A stretch of DNA of 64,000 nt from Gammaproteobacteria bacterium. GTDB taxonomy: Bacteria; Pseudomonadota; Gammaproteobacteria; Steroidobacterales; Woeseiaceae. Below are positions 16,334 through 25,966 of the stretch, in pieces. Made by a program: the position numbers and the translations under genes. Every line of letters starts with the position of its first letter. Within the stretch, counting starts at the first letter, position 1. The stretch is from the NCBI GenBank assembly GCA_022600955.1, contig JAHZJK010000011.1, forward strand, positions 248,001-312,000, read 5' to 3'. Below the pieces are notes generated by a model, which was not told where the DNA came from, did not search any database, and saw only the letters and a program-made list of their open reading frames with translations.

Positions 16334-17481
16334 GCGACACAGACGACAACACAGACAACGCGCCAGAGCCGGAAGCGCCGATTGATGATGCAGAGCCGCA
16401 GCCGCAACAAACAGAACAGGCGGATGCCCCACAGAAAAAATCGTCAGGCAACGGCGTCGCCTGGCTGGCAGTGCTGTTAGCTGCGATTGCTTTGCTGCTC
16501 GTTGGCTACTACGGCTACGAGGACTGGCGCCAGGCTGGCGCCAGCAGCGAACTCGACAACCTCGCGAGTATAGAAGCGCTATCCCGCCAACTGGGCTCCA
16601 CGCAAGAACAACTGGCCAACGTAGAAGGTCGTTTCGGTCAGATTCAGCACCCCGACTTCAAAGCCGACATCGACGCAGTTCAGCGTAGTGTCGAGGAACA
16701 GATTCGTTTACTCAATTCGCTACCGTCCCGTATGGCCGCGATCGAGAACTCGGTCGCCTCACTGGCAGGAATTTCCGAGGGTGCGCGCGAGACCTTCCTG
16801 CTCGCAGAGGCTGAGTACTACATGCAGATAGCGAATGCGCAGTTGCAGCTGGCGAACAACCCGGAACTCGCATCGCTGGCGCTGAAAATGGCGGATGAGC
16901 GTGTAACGCAACTTTCCAATCCCTCATTGACCGCCGTGCGGCGCGCCGTTTCTGATGAACTCGCGGCACTCGAAGTCATGGAGAAGCCCGATCTCGAAGG
17001 TGCCACGCTGACGCTCGCGAGCCTGGCTCGCGTTGTGGACTCGTTGCCGCTCGCGTCTGAGCAGTCCGGGGATTCGGCAGCCGTTGAGGGCACAAGCGAG
17101 GATGACGGCAACATGGCTCGCGCCTGGGGGTCAGTCAAGGATGCGATGTCCGGCCTCGTCAAGGTCACACCGCCCGAGCAGGCCAGACTCGCTTTACTGT
17201 CGCCGGATGCCGAGTATTTCCTGCGCAGCAACCTCGCGTTACAGCTGCAAGCTGCGCGGCTCGCGCTACTGCGTGGCGAACAGGCTATTTTTCAACAGAC
17301 ACTCGACGACACCGAGGCGCTGCTGCAAGCATGGTTTGATACCGACAGTTCGCAGGTCGGCAGCGCACTACTGACTATCGGTGAGATAAAGGCAACCGTG
17401 TTCACAACAGCAACGCCCGATATTTCCGAGTCGCTGCGCTTGTTGCGGCAATTTCGGACACTGAGCGAGAGCAGCGAGTGA
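16330..17481 (+). CDS. hemX: HemX-like uroporphyrinogen-III C-methyltransferase family membrane protein
   Basis: A 383-residue inner-membrane protein. A very acidic, Gln-rich cytoplasmic N-terminus (about 40 residues) is followed by one transmembrane helix (about 41-61, VAWLAVLLAAIALLLVGYYG) and a long helical periplasmic part with coiled-coil character. It has no methyltransferase motif despite the old family name. ATGA overlaps link it to hemD and hemY, the usual hemCDXY cluster. Its exact function in haem metabolism is not settled. Confidence 0.87.
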   Translation: MSDTDDNTDNAPEPEAPIDDAEPQPQQTEQADAPQKKSSGNGVAWLAVLLAAIALLLVGYYGYEDWRQAGASSELDNLASIEALSRQLGSTQEQLANVEGRFGQIQHPDFKADIDAVQRSVEEQIRLLNSLPSRMAAIENSVASLAGISEGARETFLLAEAEYYMQIANAQLQLANNPELASLALKMADERVTQLSNPSLTAVRRAVSDELAALEVMEKPDLEGATLTLASLARVVDSLPLASEQSGDSAAVEGTSEDDGNMARAWGSVKDAMSGLVKVTPPEQARLALLSPDAEYFLRSNLALQLQAARLALLRGEQAIFQQTLDDTEALLQAWFDTDSSQVGSALLTIGEIKATVFTTATPDISESLRLLRQFRTLSESSE

Positions 17482-18683
17482 AAACCGGCATCGTCGTAGT
17501 TCTGGCCCTGTTTGCGAGCGCTTTCGCAGCGCACTTCCTGCTGTCAGATCCCGGCTATGTCGTGATCAATTTTCGCGGCTACCGAGTGGAGATGTCAGTC
17601 CCCGTACTGGTCTTGCTTGCGGCTGCCCTGGTCTTCGGTGTCTGGTTGCTCCGCAAGCTTATCCTGGCACCTCGCCGAATAGGTGAAGCCGCCGGCCGCT
17701 ATCGCTCTGTGCGTTCCGGACAGAAACTGACGCGTGGCATGATTGCCGTAGCAGAAGGCCAGCTCGCCCGCGGCGAACGCATGCTTGCACGCTCAGCCAG
17801 TACCAGCGATTCGCCCTTGTTCAACTATCTGCAAGCAGCCCGCGCCGCACATCTGCAAGGCCGGGACGAGCGACGTGACGAATGGCTGCGGCTCGCCTAC
17901 CAGGAGGTGCCCGAGGCGGCCAACGCGGTACTGCTGACGCAGGCCGAGTTTCAGCTCGACCGCAACCAGCACGAACAGGCACTCGCCACGTTGCGTCGCC
18001 TCGACGAGAACTCGACACAACATGGCCACGCGCTGGCGCTGATGGGTCGCCTGTACTTCCGCCTGGAGGACTGGACCTCACTGGCCGAAATTTTGCCGCG
18101 CGTCAGGAAGCACGCCCAGGTCAAGCCGGAAACGCTTGAAGCGTGGGCTGTCGGCGTGCATCACCAGGAGCTGCAAAAGGCGGATACGGACGCTGACATC
18201 AGCGGTACCTGGAAGAGCGTGCCAAAGGCGCTGCAGGCAAACACGACGTTGCTCGAAGCCTACTATGATGGCTTGATGCGATGCGACCTGCATGCCCGGG
18301 CCGAGAAAGAACTGGTTGTCGCGCTGAAAAAGAACTGGCGTGGACCACTTGTGAGGTTGTTTGGCCTCGTTGAGGGCGTGGATGCGAGCAAGCAACTAAA
18401 GCGCGCCGAAGGCTGGCTGGCAAAGCATGCTGAGGACCCGGACCTGCTCCTGACTGCGGCGCGGCTTTGCCTGCGCAACGAGCTATGGGGCAAGGCGCGA
18501 AGTTACATTGAGTCCGTCATCAGCTTGCGCCCGACGCCCGATGCGTACCAGGAATACGGTGCGCTGCTGAATCAAATGGGCGAAGCGGACGCAGCCGCCG
18601 CTGCTTATCGCGATGGTCTGAATATGGTCGCAGCCGGTTCGCTGGCCGCAATCCCGCATCTTGACGCCAAGCGCGACGGGTAA
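17478..18683 (+). CDS. hemY: HemY-type TPR membrane protein
   Basis: A 401-residue protein with two N-terminal transmembrane segments (about 2-22 and 38-58) and a tail of tetratricopeptide repeats (for example HALALMGRLYFRLEDWTSLAEIL and YQEYGALLNQMGEADAAAAAY). This is the gammaproteobacterial HemY of the hemCDXY operon, not the protoporphyrinogen oxidase also called HemY. It overlaps hemX by 4 bp and begins with GTG. Confidence 0.88.
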   Translation: MKTGIVVVLALFASAFAAHFLLSDPGYVVINFRGYRVEMSVPVLVLLAAALVFGVWLLRKLILAPRRIGEAAGRYRSVRSGQKLTRGMIAVAEGQLARGERMLARSASTSDSPLFNYLQAARAAHLQGRDERRDEWLRLAYQEVPEAANAVLLTQAEFQLDRNQHEQALATLRRLDENSTQHGHALALMGRLYFRLEDWTSLAEILPRVRKHAQVKPETLEAWAVGVHHQELQKADTDADISGTWKSVPKALQANTTLLEAYYDGLMRCDLHARAEKELVVALKKNWRGPLVRLFGLVEGVDASKQLKRAEGWLAKHAEDPDLLLTAARLCLRNELWGKARSYIESVISLRPTPDAYQEYGALLNQMGEADAAAAAYRDGLNMVAAGSLAAIPHLDAKRDG

Positions 18684-18684
18684 C

Positions 18685-19482
18685 GTGTTGTCGACGCTCG
18701 TCGTCGGCTCCGGCTACACCGGAAGCCGTATCCTCAAGCGGCACCCTGCGGCTACCGCGCTTAGTCGCTCAACGGGTTTTGACCTCGACGGCGAGGTACA
18801 GCTTCCCGAGGCCCTGCCCGACGCATACCAGGTCATCTACACCGTGCCCCCCGCCCGCGCTGAACACGACCCGCGACTTGCCCGCTGCCTTGAGCTAATG
18901 CAACCACTGCCGATGCGGTTTGTATATCTGAGTACTACCGGCGTCTACGGTGACTGTCATGGCGCACTGGTCGACGAAACGTCACCATTGCATCCGACGT
19001 CCGACCGGGCGCGGCGACGGGTCGATGCAGAGGCACGGTTATCGCAATGGGTACAAGACTCAGATTGTGAGCTTACAGTTCTGCGCGTACCCGGCATTTA
19101 CGGTCCGGGCAGGCTCGGTGAGCAGCGCATAAAAGAGAAACAAGTGGTTCTGGTCGAAGAAGACGCGAATCCCGGCAACCGCATCCATGTGGATGATCTG
19201 GTCAGCTGCTGTCTCGCCGCGCTCGATAACCCGGCGGGTATCTATAACGTCGGCGACGGCGATCAACGCAGCTCAACCTGGTTTGCTTTCGAGGTTGCTC
19301 GCCAACTGGGCCTTCCTGCACCGCCCGGTATCAGCCGCGCTGAGGCAGCCGCGACGTTTTCACCGCGCCGTTTGTCGTTTCTGCATGACGCGCGCCGCAT
19401 CAATACCCGCAAGATGCGCGAACAACTCGGGGTTACGCCGCGGTATGAGGATGCAGCAGACGGTATCGCGGCGAGCCTGTAG
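18685..19482 (+). CDS. NAD(P)-dependent epimerase/dehydratase family protein (short-chain reductase fold)
   Basis: A 265-residue Rossmann-fold protein. The N-terminal nucleotide motif is a compact VVGSGYTGSRILKR, the strand-loop FVYLSTTGVYGD carries the S/T of the catalytic site but the usual YxxxK is not evident, and LRVPGIYGPGR with RIHVDDLVSCCLAAL matches the extended SDR substrate side. This is close to the YeeZ/YbjS-like group of unknown substrate. The start GTG at 18685 follows the hemY stop directly; an in-frame TTG at 18661 inside hemY is possible but unlikely. It is convergent with the ParA gene. Confidence 0.75.
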   Translation: MLSTLVVGSGYTGSRILKRHPAATALSRSTGFDLDGEVQLPEALPDAYQVIYTVPPARAEHDPRLARCLELMQPLPMRFVYLSTTGVYGDCHGALVDETSPLHPTSDRARRRVDAEARLSQWVQDSDCELTVLRVPGIYGPGRLGEQRIKEKQVVLVEEDANPGNRIHVDDLVSCCLAALDNPAGIYNVGDGDQRSSTWFAFEVARQLGLPAPPGISRAEAAATFSPRRLSFLHDARRINTRKMREQLGVTPRYEDAADGIAASL

Positions 19483-19500
19483 GCGGTATCGCCGCCCGTC

Positions 19501-20139
19501 TCAGGGCTGGCTGCGTTTGCTGTTTAGCCAGCTTGTCAGAGGCTTCCACTCGTCCCAGTCCGGCCAGGCCAGATACTCAGGCAACTCGAAAATTCCCAGG
19601 CCACGGGTGTAGGCACGCACGTAGTTCTGAGCTTCGCGCAACGCTGCAATGTACGGCACTCGAGCTTTTGTCAGGTATTCGTCCAGATCGTCAAAAATCA
19701 ACGTATTGTCGCGCACCCGATTGGCTATTGCTGCAACCTTCGCCTGCTTTTTCTGGATCTTGCCGACGTTCTTTAATTCCTCGAGAAACGTGGAGGTTGC
19801 CTGCATATCGATCGTGGAGGGCAACACGGGAACCACTATGGTCTCCGCATGCTTGACCAGGTCGGTCAGTTCCTTGCCATGAGACCTTGCGGGCGCGTCA
19901 ATGACGATGACATCTGCGCTGCGTGGCGCGTGCCGAAAACCGTCTTCGAATCCTGCCACCCCGACGATCTCAGGACGGTTGGCCGGACGTCGCGCCAGCC
20001 AGTCGAGACTTGATCGTTGTGGATCGTAGTCAGCCAGCGCGACGGACGCGCCTTCGGTGGCAAAATAAGAAGCTATGTTGGTCGCGATTGTACTTTTACC
20101 GCAACCACCTTTCGCATTGAGTACCATTATGTGCCGCAT
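19501..20139 (-). CDS. ParA/MinD-family P-loop ATPase (orphan)
   Basis: A 212-residue ATPase with the deviant Walker A motif KGGCGKSTIATNIA near residues 9-22, the A' segment VALADYDPQRSSLDWL, and Walker B VIVIDAPA. No parB-like or centromere-binding gene is adjacent, so this is one of the orphan ParA proteins that position cargo on the nucleoid (known for the family; cargo unknown here). I chose the ATG at 20139 (MRHIMVLNAKGG); an ATG four codons upstream is also open. It is divergent from dapF. Confidence 0.85.
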   Translation of the reverse strand: MRHIMVLNAKGGCGKSTIATNIASYFATEGASVALADYDPQRSSLDWLARRPANRPEIVGVAGFEDGFRHAPRSADVIVIDAPARSHGKELTDLVKHAETIVVPVLPSTIDMQATSTFLEELKNVGKIQKKQAKVAAIANRVRDNTLIFDDLDEYLTKARVPYIAALREAQNYVRAYTRGLGIFELPEYLAWPDWDEWKPLTSWLNSKRSQP

Positions 20140-20175
20140 GTCGCTCTCCAAGGGCAGTTTGTTAGTTAGATTGGC

Positions 20176-20189
20176 AGTTTATGTAAACT
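20176..20189. promoter_or_regulatory. Inverted repeat between the ParA gene and dapF
   Basis: AGTTTA-TG-TAAACT is a 6-bp inverted repeat with a two-base centre in the 107-bp divergent region, 37 bases before the ParA start and 57 before dapF. It may be an operator for one or both genes. No regulator is identified. Confidence 0.35.
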
Positions 20190-20246
20190 ACATAGGGACA
20201 ACTCAAAAGTCCATTTCACTTCACGTCATGGAGCAAGACACGTCGC

Positions 20247-21077
20247 ATGAAAGTTAGCTACAAGAAAATGCACGGCACCGGGAATGTAATTCTTGTCGTC
20301 GACCAACGCGCTACTGGTAACGTTCCACCCAACGCCACAAGACTGCGTGAGCTTGGCAACAGCGACACGGGGCCGGGGTTTGACCAGTTGATGTGGATTT
20401 TCGATGCGAACGACGAGTTCGCCGTCGCCAGCTACCGCGTGTTTAATGCAGACGGTTCGGAAGTTGAACAATGTGGTAACGGCGTTCGCTGCGTTGCGCG
20501 CCATCTCGCCTCGACGCAGGACCTGCCGCAGGAATTTGCATTGCAGAGCCCTGCTGGCGCAATACAGTGCCGCATCCTCGATGCCGACACGATATCCGTC
20601 AGTATGGGTACCCCCATATTCGAGCCAGCGGAGGTGCCGTTCAATGCCGTTGCTACGGCCGGCAGTTACTGCCTCGCCGTAGATGGCCAGGACTACGACG
20701 TTAGCGTGCTATCGATGGGTAACCCGCACTGCGTGTTGCTTGTCGCGGATGTCAAAACGGCGCCGGTTGACGCACTAGGCCCCAAATTCGAACAGCATGA
20801 AGCTTTTCCCGAGAAAACCAACGTCGGCTTCATGTGCATCAATGGCCGGGACTCGATCGCACTGCGTGTGCATGAACGTGGCGTCGGGGAGACTGCCGCC
20901 TGCGGCACCGGCGCTTGCGCAGCGGTTGTATCCGGCCAGCGCAGCGGACAGCTTGACAGTGACGTCAGGGTTAGCCTTCCCGGCGGTGAAGTCATGGTAA
21001 GCTGGCGCGGCGGCGGCGGCCCGGTTTGGCTCACGGGCAATGCCGAACTCATCAGTGAAGGGTCGATAGACCTATAG
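20247..21077 (+). CDS. dapF: Diaminopimelate epimerase
   Basis: A 276-residue cofactor-free epimerase converting LL- to meso-diaminopimelate for lysine and peptidoglycan. Both catalytic cysteines are present, in VEQCGNGVRC and in TAACGTGAC, as are FNADGSE and MGNPHCV. The N-terminal motif reads KMHGTGNVILVVD instead of the common KMHGLGNDFVVVD: the substrate Asn is kept, but the following Asp is replaced. It is followed 13 bp later by the DUF484 gene, then xerC, the usual order. Confidence 0.95.
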   Translation: MKVSYKKMHGTGNVILVVDQRATGNVPPNATRLRELGNSDTGPGFDQLMWIFDANDEFAVASYRVFNADGSEVEQCGNGVRCVARHLASTQDLPQEFALQSPAGAIQCRILDADTISVSMGTPIFEPAEVPFNAVATAGSYCLAVDGQDYDVSVLSMGNPHCVLLVADVKTAPVDALGPKFEQHEAFPEKTNVGFMCINGRDSIALRVHERGVGETAACGTGACAAVVSGQRSGQLDSDVRVSLPGGEVMVSWRGGGGPVWLTGNAELISEGSIDL

Positions 21078-21090
21078 GAACGGGCGAAGC

Positions 21091-21795
21091 ATGAGTACAC
21101 AACCTGAAGTTGATTTTGTAGAAGACGAATTGTCGGAGCATACGGTCCGTGATTACCTCTCGGCACATCCGGATTTTTTCGAACGTCACGCGACGTTACT
21201 GGACTCTCTGCAGCTTCCGCATGCAAGCGGAGGTGCCGTATCGCTGGTTGAACGGCAAATTTCGGTGCTGCGACAAAAAGAACTGAAGCTCGAAAAACAG
21301 CTCAAAGACCTCATTGAGGTGGCGCGCGCCAACGACGTGCTGTCCGCCAAGATTCATGAGCTGGCCTTGCAGCTGTTGGCTGCATCAGACCTGGCAACGA
21401 CGATCATGGCCCTTGAAGAAGCGATGCGTAGCGGATTCGGGGCAGATCAGGCCGTATTGGTCGTATTTGGCGACCCGGATGGATTCGCAGACATCGATGC
21501 CGGGCGATTCTTCCGAGTGATCGAGAAGAACTCAGACGCGTTGAGCCCGTTCAAGACCTTCCTTGGCGGAAGTTCGGCGCGCTGTGGCCAGATTCGCGAT
21601 GCACAACGTGAGTTCCTGTTTCACGATGATGCCGCGGAAATCGGCTCTGCCGCACTGGTACCTTTATCGTCGGGAACCGAAATCGGGTTTCTGGCCATCG
21701 GCAGCGCTGACGCCGGTCGATTCCATCCAGGCATGAGTATCGACTTCCTGACTCGCCTCGGCGATCTCGTCGCAGGTGCATTGAAACGCTTTTAG
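21091..21795 (+). CDS. DUF484 family protein
   Basis: A 234-residue cytoplasmic protein of the DUF484 family, which has a GAF-like C-terminal half. It begins with an acidic stretch, then VRDYLSAHPDFFERHATLLDSLQLPH, the family signature, a coiled-coil region (LRQKELKLEKQLKDLIEVAR) and the GAF-like part ending IDFLTRLGDLVAGAL. It is regularly found between dapF and xerC, as here; no function is established. Confidence 0.9.
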   Translation: MSTQPEVDFVEDELSEHTVRDYLSAHPDFFERHATLLDSLQLPHASGGAVSLVERQISVLRQKELKLEKQLKDLIEVARANDVLSAKIHELALQLLAASDLATTIMALEEAMRSGFGADQAVLVVFGDPDGFADIDAGRFFRVIEKNSDALSPFKTFLGGSSARCGQIRDAQREFLFHDDAAEIGSAALVPLSSGTEIGFLAIGSADAGRFHPGMSIDFLTRLGDLVAGALKRF

Positions 21796-21807
21796 GGCAG
21801 TCGTGTA

Positions 21808-22613
21808 ATGGCCGACGTTGACTGGATCGACAAGTTCATTGGGCACCTCGAGTTTGAACGCCGGCTTTCGCCACAAACCTGCAAAAACTACCGTCGCGAC
21901 CTCGTCGCGCTCAAGACCTTTCGTGACAACGCCGGTATCGGGTCCTGGGCCGAGCTGGACAGCGAGCACTTTCGAAGCTTTGCGGCCTATAGCTACCGCA
22001 ATGGCCTGGGATCGAAAAGCATTCAGCGACGGCTGTCGGCGTACCGCACTTTCTATCGCTACCTGATCCGCGAGGGGCAGGTCAAGAACCATCCCGTGAA
22101 CGGCGTCTCGGCACCCAAAGCCAAGAAGCGACTGCCGGGCAATCTCGATGCCGACAGAATGGCCCGCCTGCTGCAGATTCCCGGCGACGGCCCGATCGTT
22201 GACCGGGATCGCGCGATACTGGCAAGGGCAACAAAGACCGCATTGTTCCAGTTGGCCGCAAGGCGCTGGACGCAATGCGAAGCTGGCATCTGAGCCGCGC
22301 GAAGCTTGCCGCTCACGATGAAGACGCCCTGTTTGTCAGTAATCGGGGTACTCGTATCAGCCCGCGCTCCGTGCAGGCGAGGGTTAGTCACTGGGCCCGC
22401 AAGCAAGGTATCGACGCTAACGTCTATCCGCATTTATTCCGCCACTCGTTCGCCACCCACCTGCTGGAATCCAGCCACGACCTGCGCGGCGTTCAGGAAT
22501 TGCTGGGGCACTCCAACATATCGACAACGCAGGTATACACGCACCTTGATTTCCAGCATCTGGCCCAGATATACGACCAGACACACCCCCGGGCGCGCAA
22601 GAAAAGCGACTAA
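21808..22613 (+). pseudogene. xerC: xerC, tyrosine recombinase, disrupted by an internal deletion with frameshift
   Basis: XerC with XerD resolves chromosome dimers at dif. The N-terminal core-binding domain is complete (WIDKFIGHLEFERRLSPQT to the motif GVSAPKAKKRLPGN), and the C-terminal catalytic part from [16 protein letters not shown] onward is also complete, with [23 protein letters not shown] and the Tyr in QVYTH. At about 22219-22221 the frame jumps from DRDRAIL directly to GKGNK. Compared with E. coli XerC, about 31 residues are missing, including the GLRLSEL segment with the first catalytic arginine, and the net loss (about 94 bp) shifts the frame. Read in one frame, the first part stops at 22293. 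A sequencing or assembly fault is an alternative to true loss. Confidence 0.88.
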
Positions 22614-22636
22614 GACGCCACACCAGGAAGACAACA

Positions 22637-23167
22637 ATGGAACAATTCAGAGGGACGACGATCGTCTCAGTGCGGCGCAATGGCAAAGTCGCCATAGCGG
22701 GCGACGGCCAGGTCAGCCTCGGCGATACCATAATGAAAGGTAATGCACGCAAGGTACGACAACTCGCGGGCGGCCGCGTAATCGCAGGTTTTGCTGGTGG
22801 CACGGCCGACGCATTTACACTGTTCGAGTTGTTCGAGAGCAAGCTGGAACAGTACGGCAACCTTACCCGAGCCGCGATCGAGCTGGCAAAAGACTGGCGC
22901 ACGGACAGGCGCCTGCGCCGACTCGAAGCATTGTTATGTGTAGCTGACAAGGAGAGCTCGTTCATCATATCGGGCAACGGTGACGTCATTGAGCCCGAGA
23001 ACGACCTGATGGCTATCGGCTCCGGCGGATCCTACGCGCAAGCCGCGGCCATGGCACTGCTGCGCAATTCCGATCTGGAGGCGGCCGAGATTGTCAAACA
23101 GGCGCTGTCCATCGCAGGCGACATCTGCGTCTATACCAACCAGAACCACATCATCGAAGAACTGTAG
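22637..23167 (+). CDS. hslV: ATP-dependent protease subunit HslV
   Basis: The 176-residue peptidase of the HslUV (ClpYQ) protease. After a short propeptide (MEQFRG) comes the catalytic N-terminal threonine in [11 protein letters not shown], then [20 protein letters not shown] and [16 protein letters not shown]. It forms a double hexamer and is paired with HslU 29 bp downstream, an operon usually under heat-shock control. Confidence 0.96.
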   Translation: MEQFRGTTIVSVRRNGKVAIAGDGQVSLGDTIMKGNARKVRQLAGGRVIAGFAGGTADAFTLFELFESKLEQYGNLTRAAIELAKDWRTDRRLRRLEALLCVADKESSFIISGNGDVIEPENDLMAIGSGGSYAQAAAMALLRNSDLEAAEIVKQALSIAGDICVYTNQNHIIEEL

Positions 23168-23196
23168 GCGCCCGCGAAGCGAGGCGAACACCAAAT

Positions 23197-24531
23197 ATGT
23201 CACAAATGACCCCAAGAGAAATCGTCCAGGAACTCGACAAGCACATCGTCGGCCAGGATGAAGCTAAGCGCGCGGTTGCAATCGCGCTGCGTAATCGTTG
23301 GCGCCGCGTCCAGGTGGACGAACCCCTGCGCAGTGAAATTACACCAAAAAACATTCTAATGATCGGTCCTACCGGCGTCGGCAAGACTGAGATTTCGCGG
23401 CGCCTCGCAAGACTTGCACGCGCCCCCTTCATCAAGGTCGAAGCGACCAAATTTACTGAAGTCGGCTACGTCGGTCGCGAGGTCGATAGCATTATCCGCG
23501 ACCTGATGGACGTCTCCATCAAGTTGATTCGCGAGGACGCCATGTCCAAAGTTCGGCACCGCGCGGAAGATGCCGCCGAGGAACGCGTGCTGGATGCCCT
23601 ATTGCCGCCAGCGTCACGCAGCGCCGGCTTTACCAGCGACGAACCCGCAGCGGACAACGACACACGCCAGAAATTTCGCAAGATGCTGCGCGAGGGCAAG
23701 CTCGACGACAAGGAGATCGAAGTTGATATCCAGGCGCTACCCGTAGGCGTCGAAATCATGGCGCCGCCTGGAATGGAAGAGATGACCAATCAGCTACAGG
23801 GCATGTTCCAGAACCTCGGCAGCAATCGCAGCAAAACCCGCAAGCTCAAGGTCAAGGAGGCGTTTCGTCACCTGACCGACGAAGAAGCGGCCAAAATGCT
23901 TGATGAGGAAGAACTCAAGACGCAGGCGCTCGAAGCAGTGGAGCAACACGGAATCGTGTTTCTGGATGAGATAGACAAGGTCGCGCGGAGCTCGGGAACC
24001 CAGGGTGCAGACGTATCCCGGGAAGGCGTGCAACGTGACCTGCTGCCACTCGTCGAAGGCTCCACGATCAACACGAAGTACGGAATGGTTAAGACAGACC
24101 ACATCCTGTTTATTGCGTCGGGCGCGTTCCACGTCTGCAAGCCATCGGACCTGATCCCGGAGCTGCAGGGTCGATTTCCTATTCGGGTAGAGCTCAAGTC
24201 ACTGACAACAGAGGACTTCGTTCGTATTCTGACCGAGCCGGACGCGTCCCTGACCTCGCAGTACAGTGCATTGCTCGACACGGAAGAGGTGGAGCTGGCT
24301 TTTGCCGAGAGTGGCGTACGCAGAATTGCCGAAGTCGCGTTCCAGGTAAACGAAAACACAGAGAATATAGGTGCTCGTCGCCTGCATACGGTTATGGAAC
24401 GGCTTCTGGAAACGGTGTCGTTTGAGGCTTCCGACAAGAGCGGCAGCAAGCTGACCGTTGATGCCGGTTATGTCAACGATCACCTCGCAGAGCTTTCTCA
24501 GGACGAAGACCTGAGCCGCTACATTCTGTAA
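23197..24531 (+). CDS. hslU: ATP-dependent protease ATPase subunit HslU
   Basis: A 444-residue AAA+ unfoldase for HslV. It begins [20 protein letters not shown], has Walker [14 protein letters not shown], the I domain in the middle ([18 protein letters not shown] onwards), Walker [13 protein letters not shown] and sensor/box [11 protein letters not shown]. The C-terminus ends DLSRYIL, the tail that inserts into HslV. It is complete and of normal length. Confidence 0.97.
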   Translation: MSQMTPREIVQELDKHIVGQDEAKRAVAIALRNRWRRVQVDEPLRSEITPKNILMIGPTGVGKTEISRRLARLARAPFIKVEATKFTEVGYVGREVDSIIRDLMDVSIKLIREDAMSKVRHRAEDAAEERVLDALLPPASRSAGFTSDEPAADNDTRQKFRKMLREGKLDDKEIEVDIQALPVGVEIMAPPGMEEMTNQLQGMFQNLGSNRSKTRKLKVKEAFRHLTDEEAAKMLDEEELKTQALEAVEQHGIVFLDEIDKVARSSGTQGADVSREGVQRDLLPLVEGSTINTKYGMVKTDHILFIASGAFHVCKPSDLIPELQGRFPIRVELKSLTTEDFVRILTEPDASLTSQYSALLDTEEVELAFAESGVRRIAEVAFQVNENTENIGARRLHTVMERLLETVSFEASDKSGSKLTVDAGYVNDHLAELSQDEDLSRYIL

Positions 24532-24594
24532 TTGAATTGAACCGCGTTCATAGTGGTGGCCCCTGATCTAGCGGAAAGGTATCCTCGCCTGCTC

Positions 24595-25353
24595 ATGGCT
24601 AATCCCGACGAAAAACCTGATACCACGCATTTCGGTTATCAGACGGTTGCTGCTGACGAAAAAGCGAGCAAGGTCCGCGATGTCTTCGACTCTGTTGCGA
24701 GTCGCTATGACATCATGAATGACCTGATGTCGGCTGGGTTGCACCGAATCTGGAAGCGCTACACGATCAACCAGGCCTCGATCAAACGCGGCAATACCGT
24801 TCTGGACCTCGCGGGCGGCACAGGCGATCTCGCGCTCGAGTTTTCGCGCAGAGTCGGGGCCGGGGGCCACGTCGTACTGGCCGACATAAACGCCGCGATG
24901 CTCGAACAGGGTCGCCGCAGGCTGGTTGACGCTGGCGTCTCTGGCAACGTCACCATCGCGCAAGTCGATGCACAAAACCTGCCTTTCGATGATCGCAGCT
25001 TCGACTGCATCAGCATGGCTTTCGGGCTGCGTAACGTCACCGAAAAAGACGCGGCGCTGGCCTCCATGTATCGAGTCACCAAGCCCGGCGGCAAAGTGAT
25101 GATTCTTGAATTTTCTGCGCCTAACAAGGCAATCAAACCTGCCTACGATCTGTACTCTTTCAAGGTCCTGCCGACGCTTGGGAGACTTGTTGCTGACGAT
25201 TCGGACAGCTATCAGTACCTGGCCGAATCCATCCGCATGCATCCGGATCAGGAAACACTCAAAAGCATGATGGAAACTGCGGGCTTCGAGCGTTGCCGCT
25301 ATCACAATCTCGCAGCAGGCATTGTCGCGCTGCATATCGGTTACCGGATCTAG
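24595..25353 (+). CDS. ubiE: Ubiquinone/menaquinone C-methyltransferase UbiE
   Basis: A 252-residue SAM-dependent methyltransferase for the ring C-methylation of demethylmenaquinol and of the ubiquinone precursor. It contains [36 protein letters not shown], motif [15 protein letters not shown] and the signature [17 protein letters not shown] chose the ATG at 24595 because it matches the E. coli N-terminus; GTG codons at 24553/24556 would add 13-14 residues. It begins the ubiE-ubiJ-ubiB operon. Confidence 0.93.
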   Translation: MANPDEKPDTTHFGYQTVAADEKASKVRDVFDSVASRYDIMNDLMSAGLHRIWKRYTINQASIKRGNTVLDLAGGTGDLALEFSRRVGAGGHVVLADINAAMLEQGRRRLVDAGVSGNVTIAQVDAQNLPFDDRSFDCISMAFGLRNVTEKDAALASMYRVTKPGGKVMILEFSAPNKAIKPAYDLYSFKVLPTLGRLVADDSDSYQYLAESIRMHPDQETLKSMMETAGFERCRYHNLAAGIVALHIGYRI

Positions 25354-25357
25354 CGTT

Positions 25358-25966
25358 ATGGATGCCCTGGAGGCGCTATTACGCCCTGTCGCGAATCTGC
25401 TAAACCGAAACATCCAGGCTGTTACGCCAGCGCGTGAACAGTGCCGGGACCTGAGCGGCAGAGTAGTGGCAGTTCGGGTTCGCGATACCGCACTGGCGGC
25501 CTGGTTTGTGATGCATGACGACACGCTCGAGCTTCTGCCATCCAGCGAACTCGAACCTGATGTGACGATAGAGGGCTCGTTGCTGACGTTGGCGCGCATG
25601 GCAGGCGGGTCTGGCGAAGCGGCCGTCCGCTACCGCAACATCAGCCTTAGCGGTGATGCTGAAACCGCTGCCGCTTTTCAAAAACTCCTCGCGTTCGCGA
25701 AACCGGACATTGAAGAAGAGCTGTCGAGTGTTGTCGGTGACGTCGCCGCGCATCGGCTCGGCGAAATCGCGCGCGGCCTCGGCCGCTGGGGCCGCGAGGC
25801 TCGCTCGACGATGGGCGCCAATGTTCGCGAATATCTGCAGGAGGAGAGTCGTGATGCTCCGAGCCGCTATGAGACCGAGCGGTTTGCATCCCGGGTCAAT
25901 ACACTTCGCGATGATGTCGCGCGGCTGGAAGCACGTATCAAGCGGCTTCAGGACGCACGCCAATGA
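25358..25966 (+). CDS. ubiJ: Ubiquinone biosynthesis protein UbiJ (SCP2 domain)
   Basis: A 202-residue accessory protein that with UbiK scaffolds the ubiquinone complex and binds isoprenoid intermediates. An SCP2 lipid-binding domain covers about residues 15-110 (LELLPSSELEPDVTIEG, ISLSGDAETAAAFQKLL) and the C-terminus is a charged coiled coil (VNTLRDDVARLEARIKRL). It starts four bases after ubiE and overlaps ubiB by 4 bp. Confidence 0.9.
   Translation: MDALEALLRPVANLLNRNIQAVTPAREQCRDLSGRVVAVRVRDTALAAWFVMHDDTLELLPSSELEPDVTIEGSLLTLARMAGGSGEAAVRYRNISLSGDAETAAAFQKLLAFAKPDIEEELSSVVGDVAAHRLGEIARGLGRWGREARSTMGANVREYLQEESRDAPSRYETERFASRVNTLRDDVARLEARIKRLQDARQ

Noticed and set aside
24568-25599. Minus-strand open frame of 343 codons opposite ubiE/ubiJ
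   Set aside because: It lies opposite two certain genes, has low-complexity Arg/Ser/Val-rich sequence and no recognisable motif; it is a shadow of GC-rich coding DNA.
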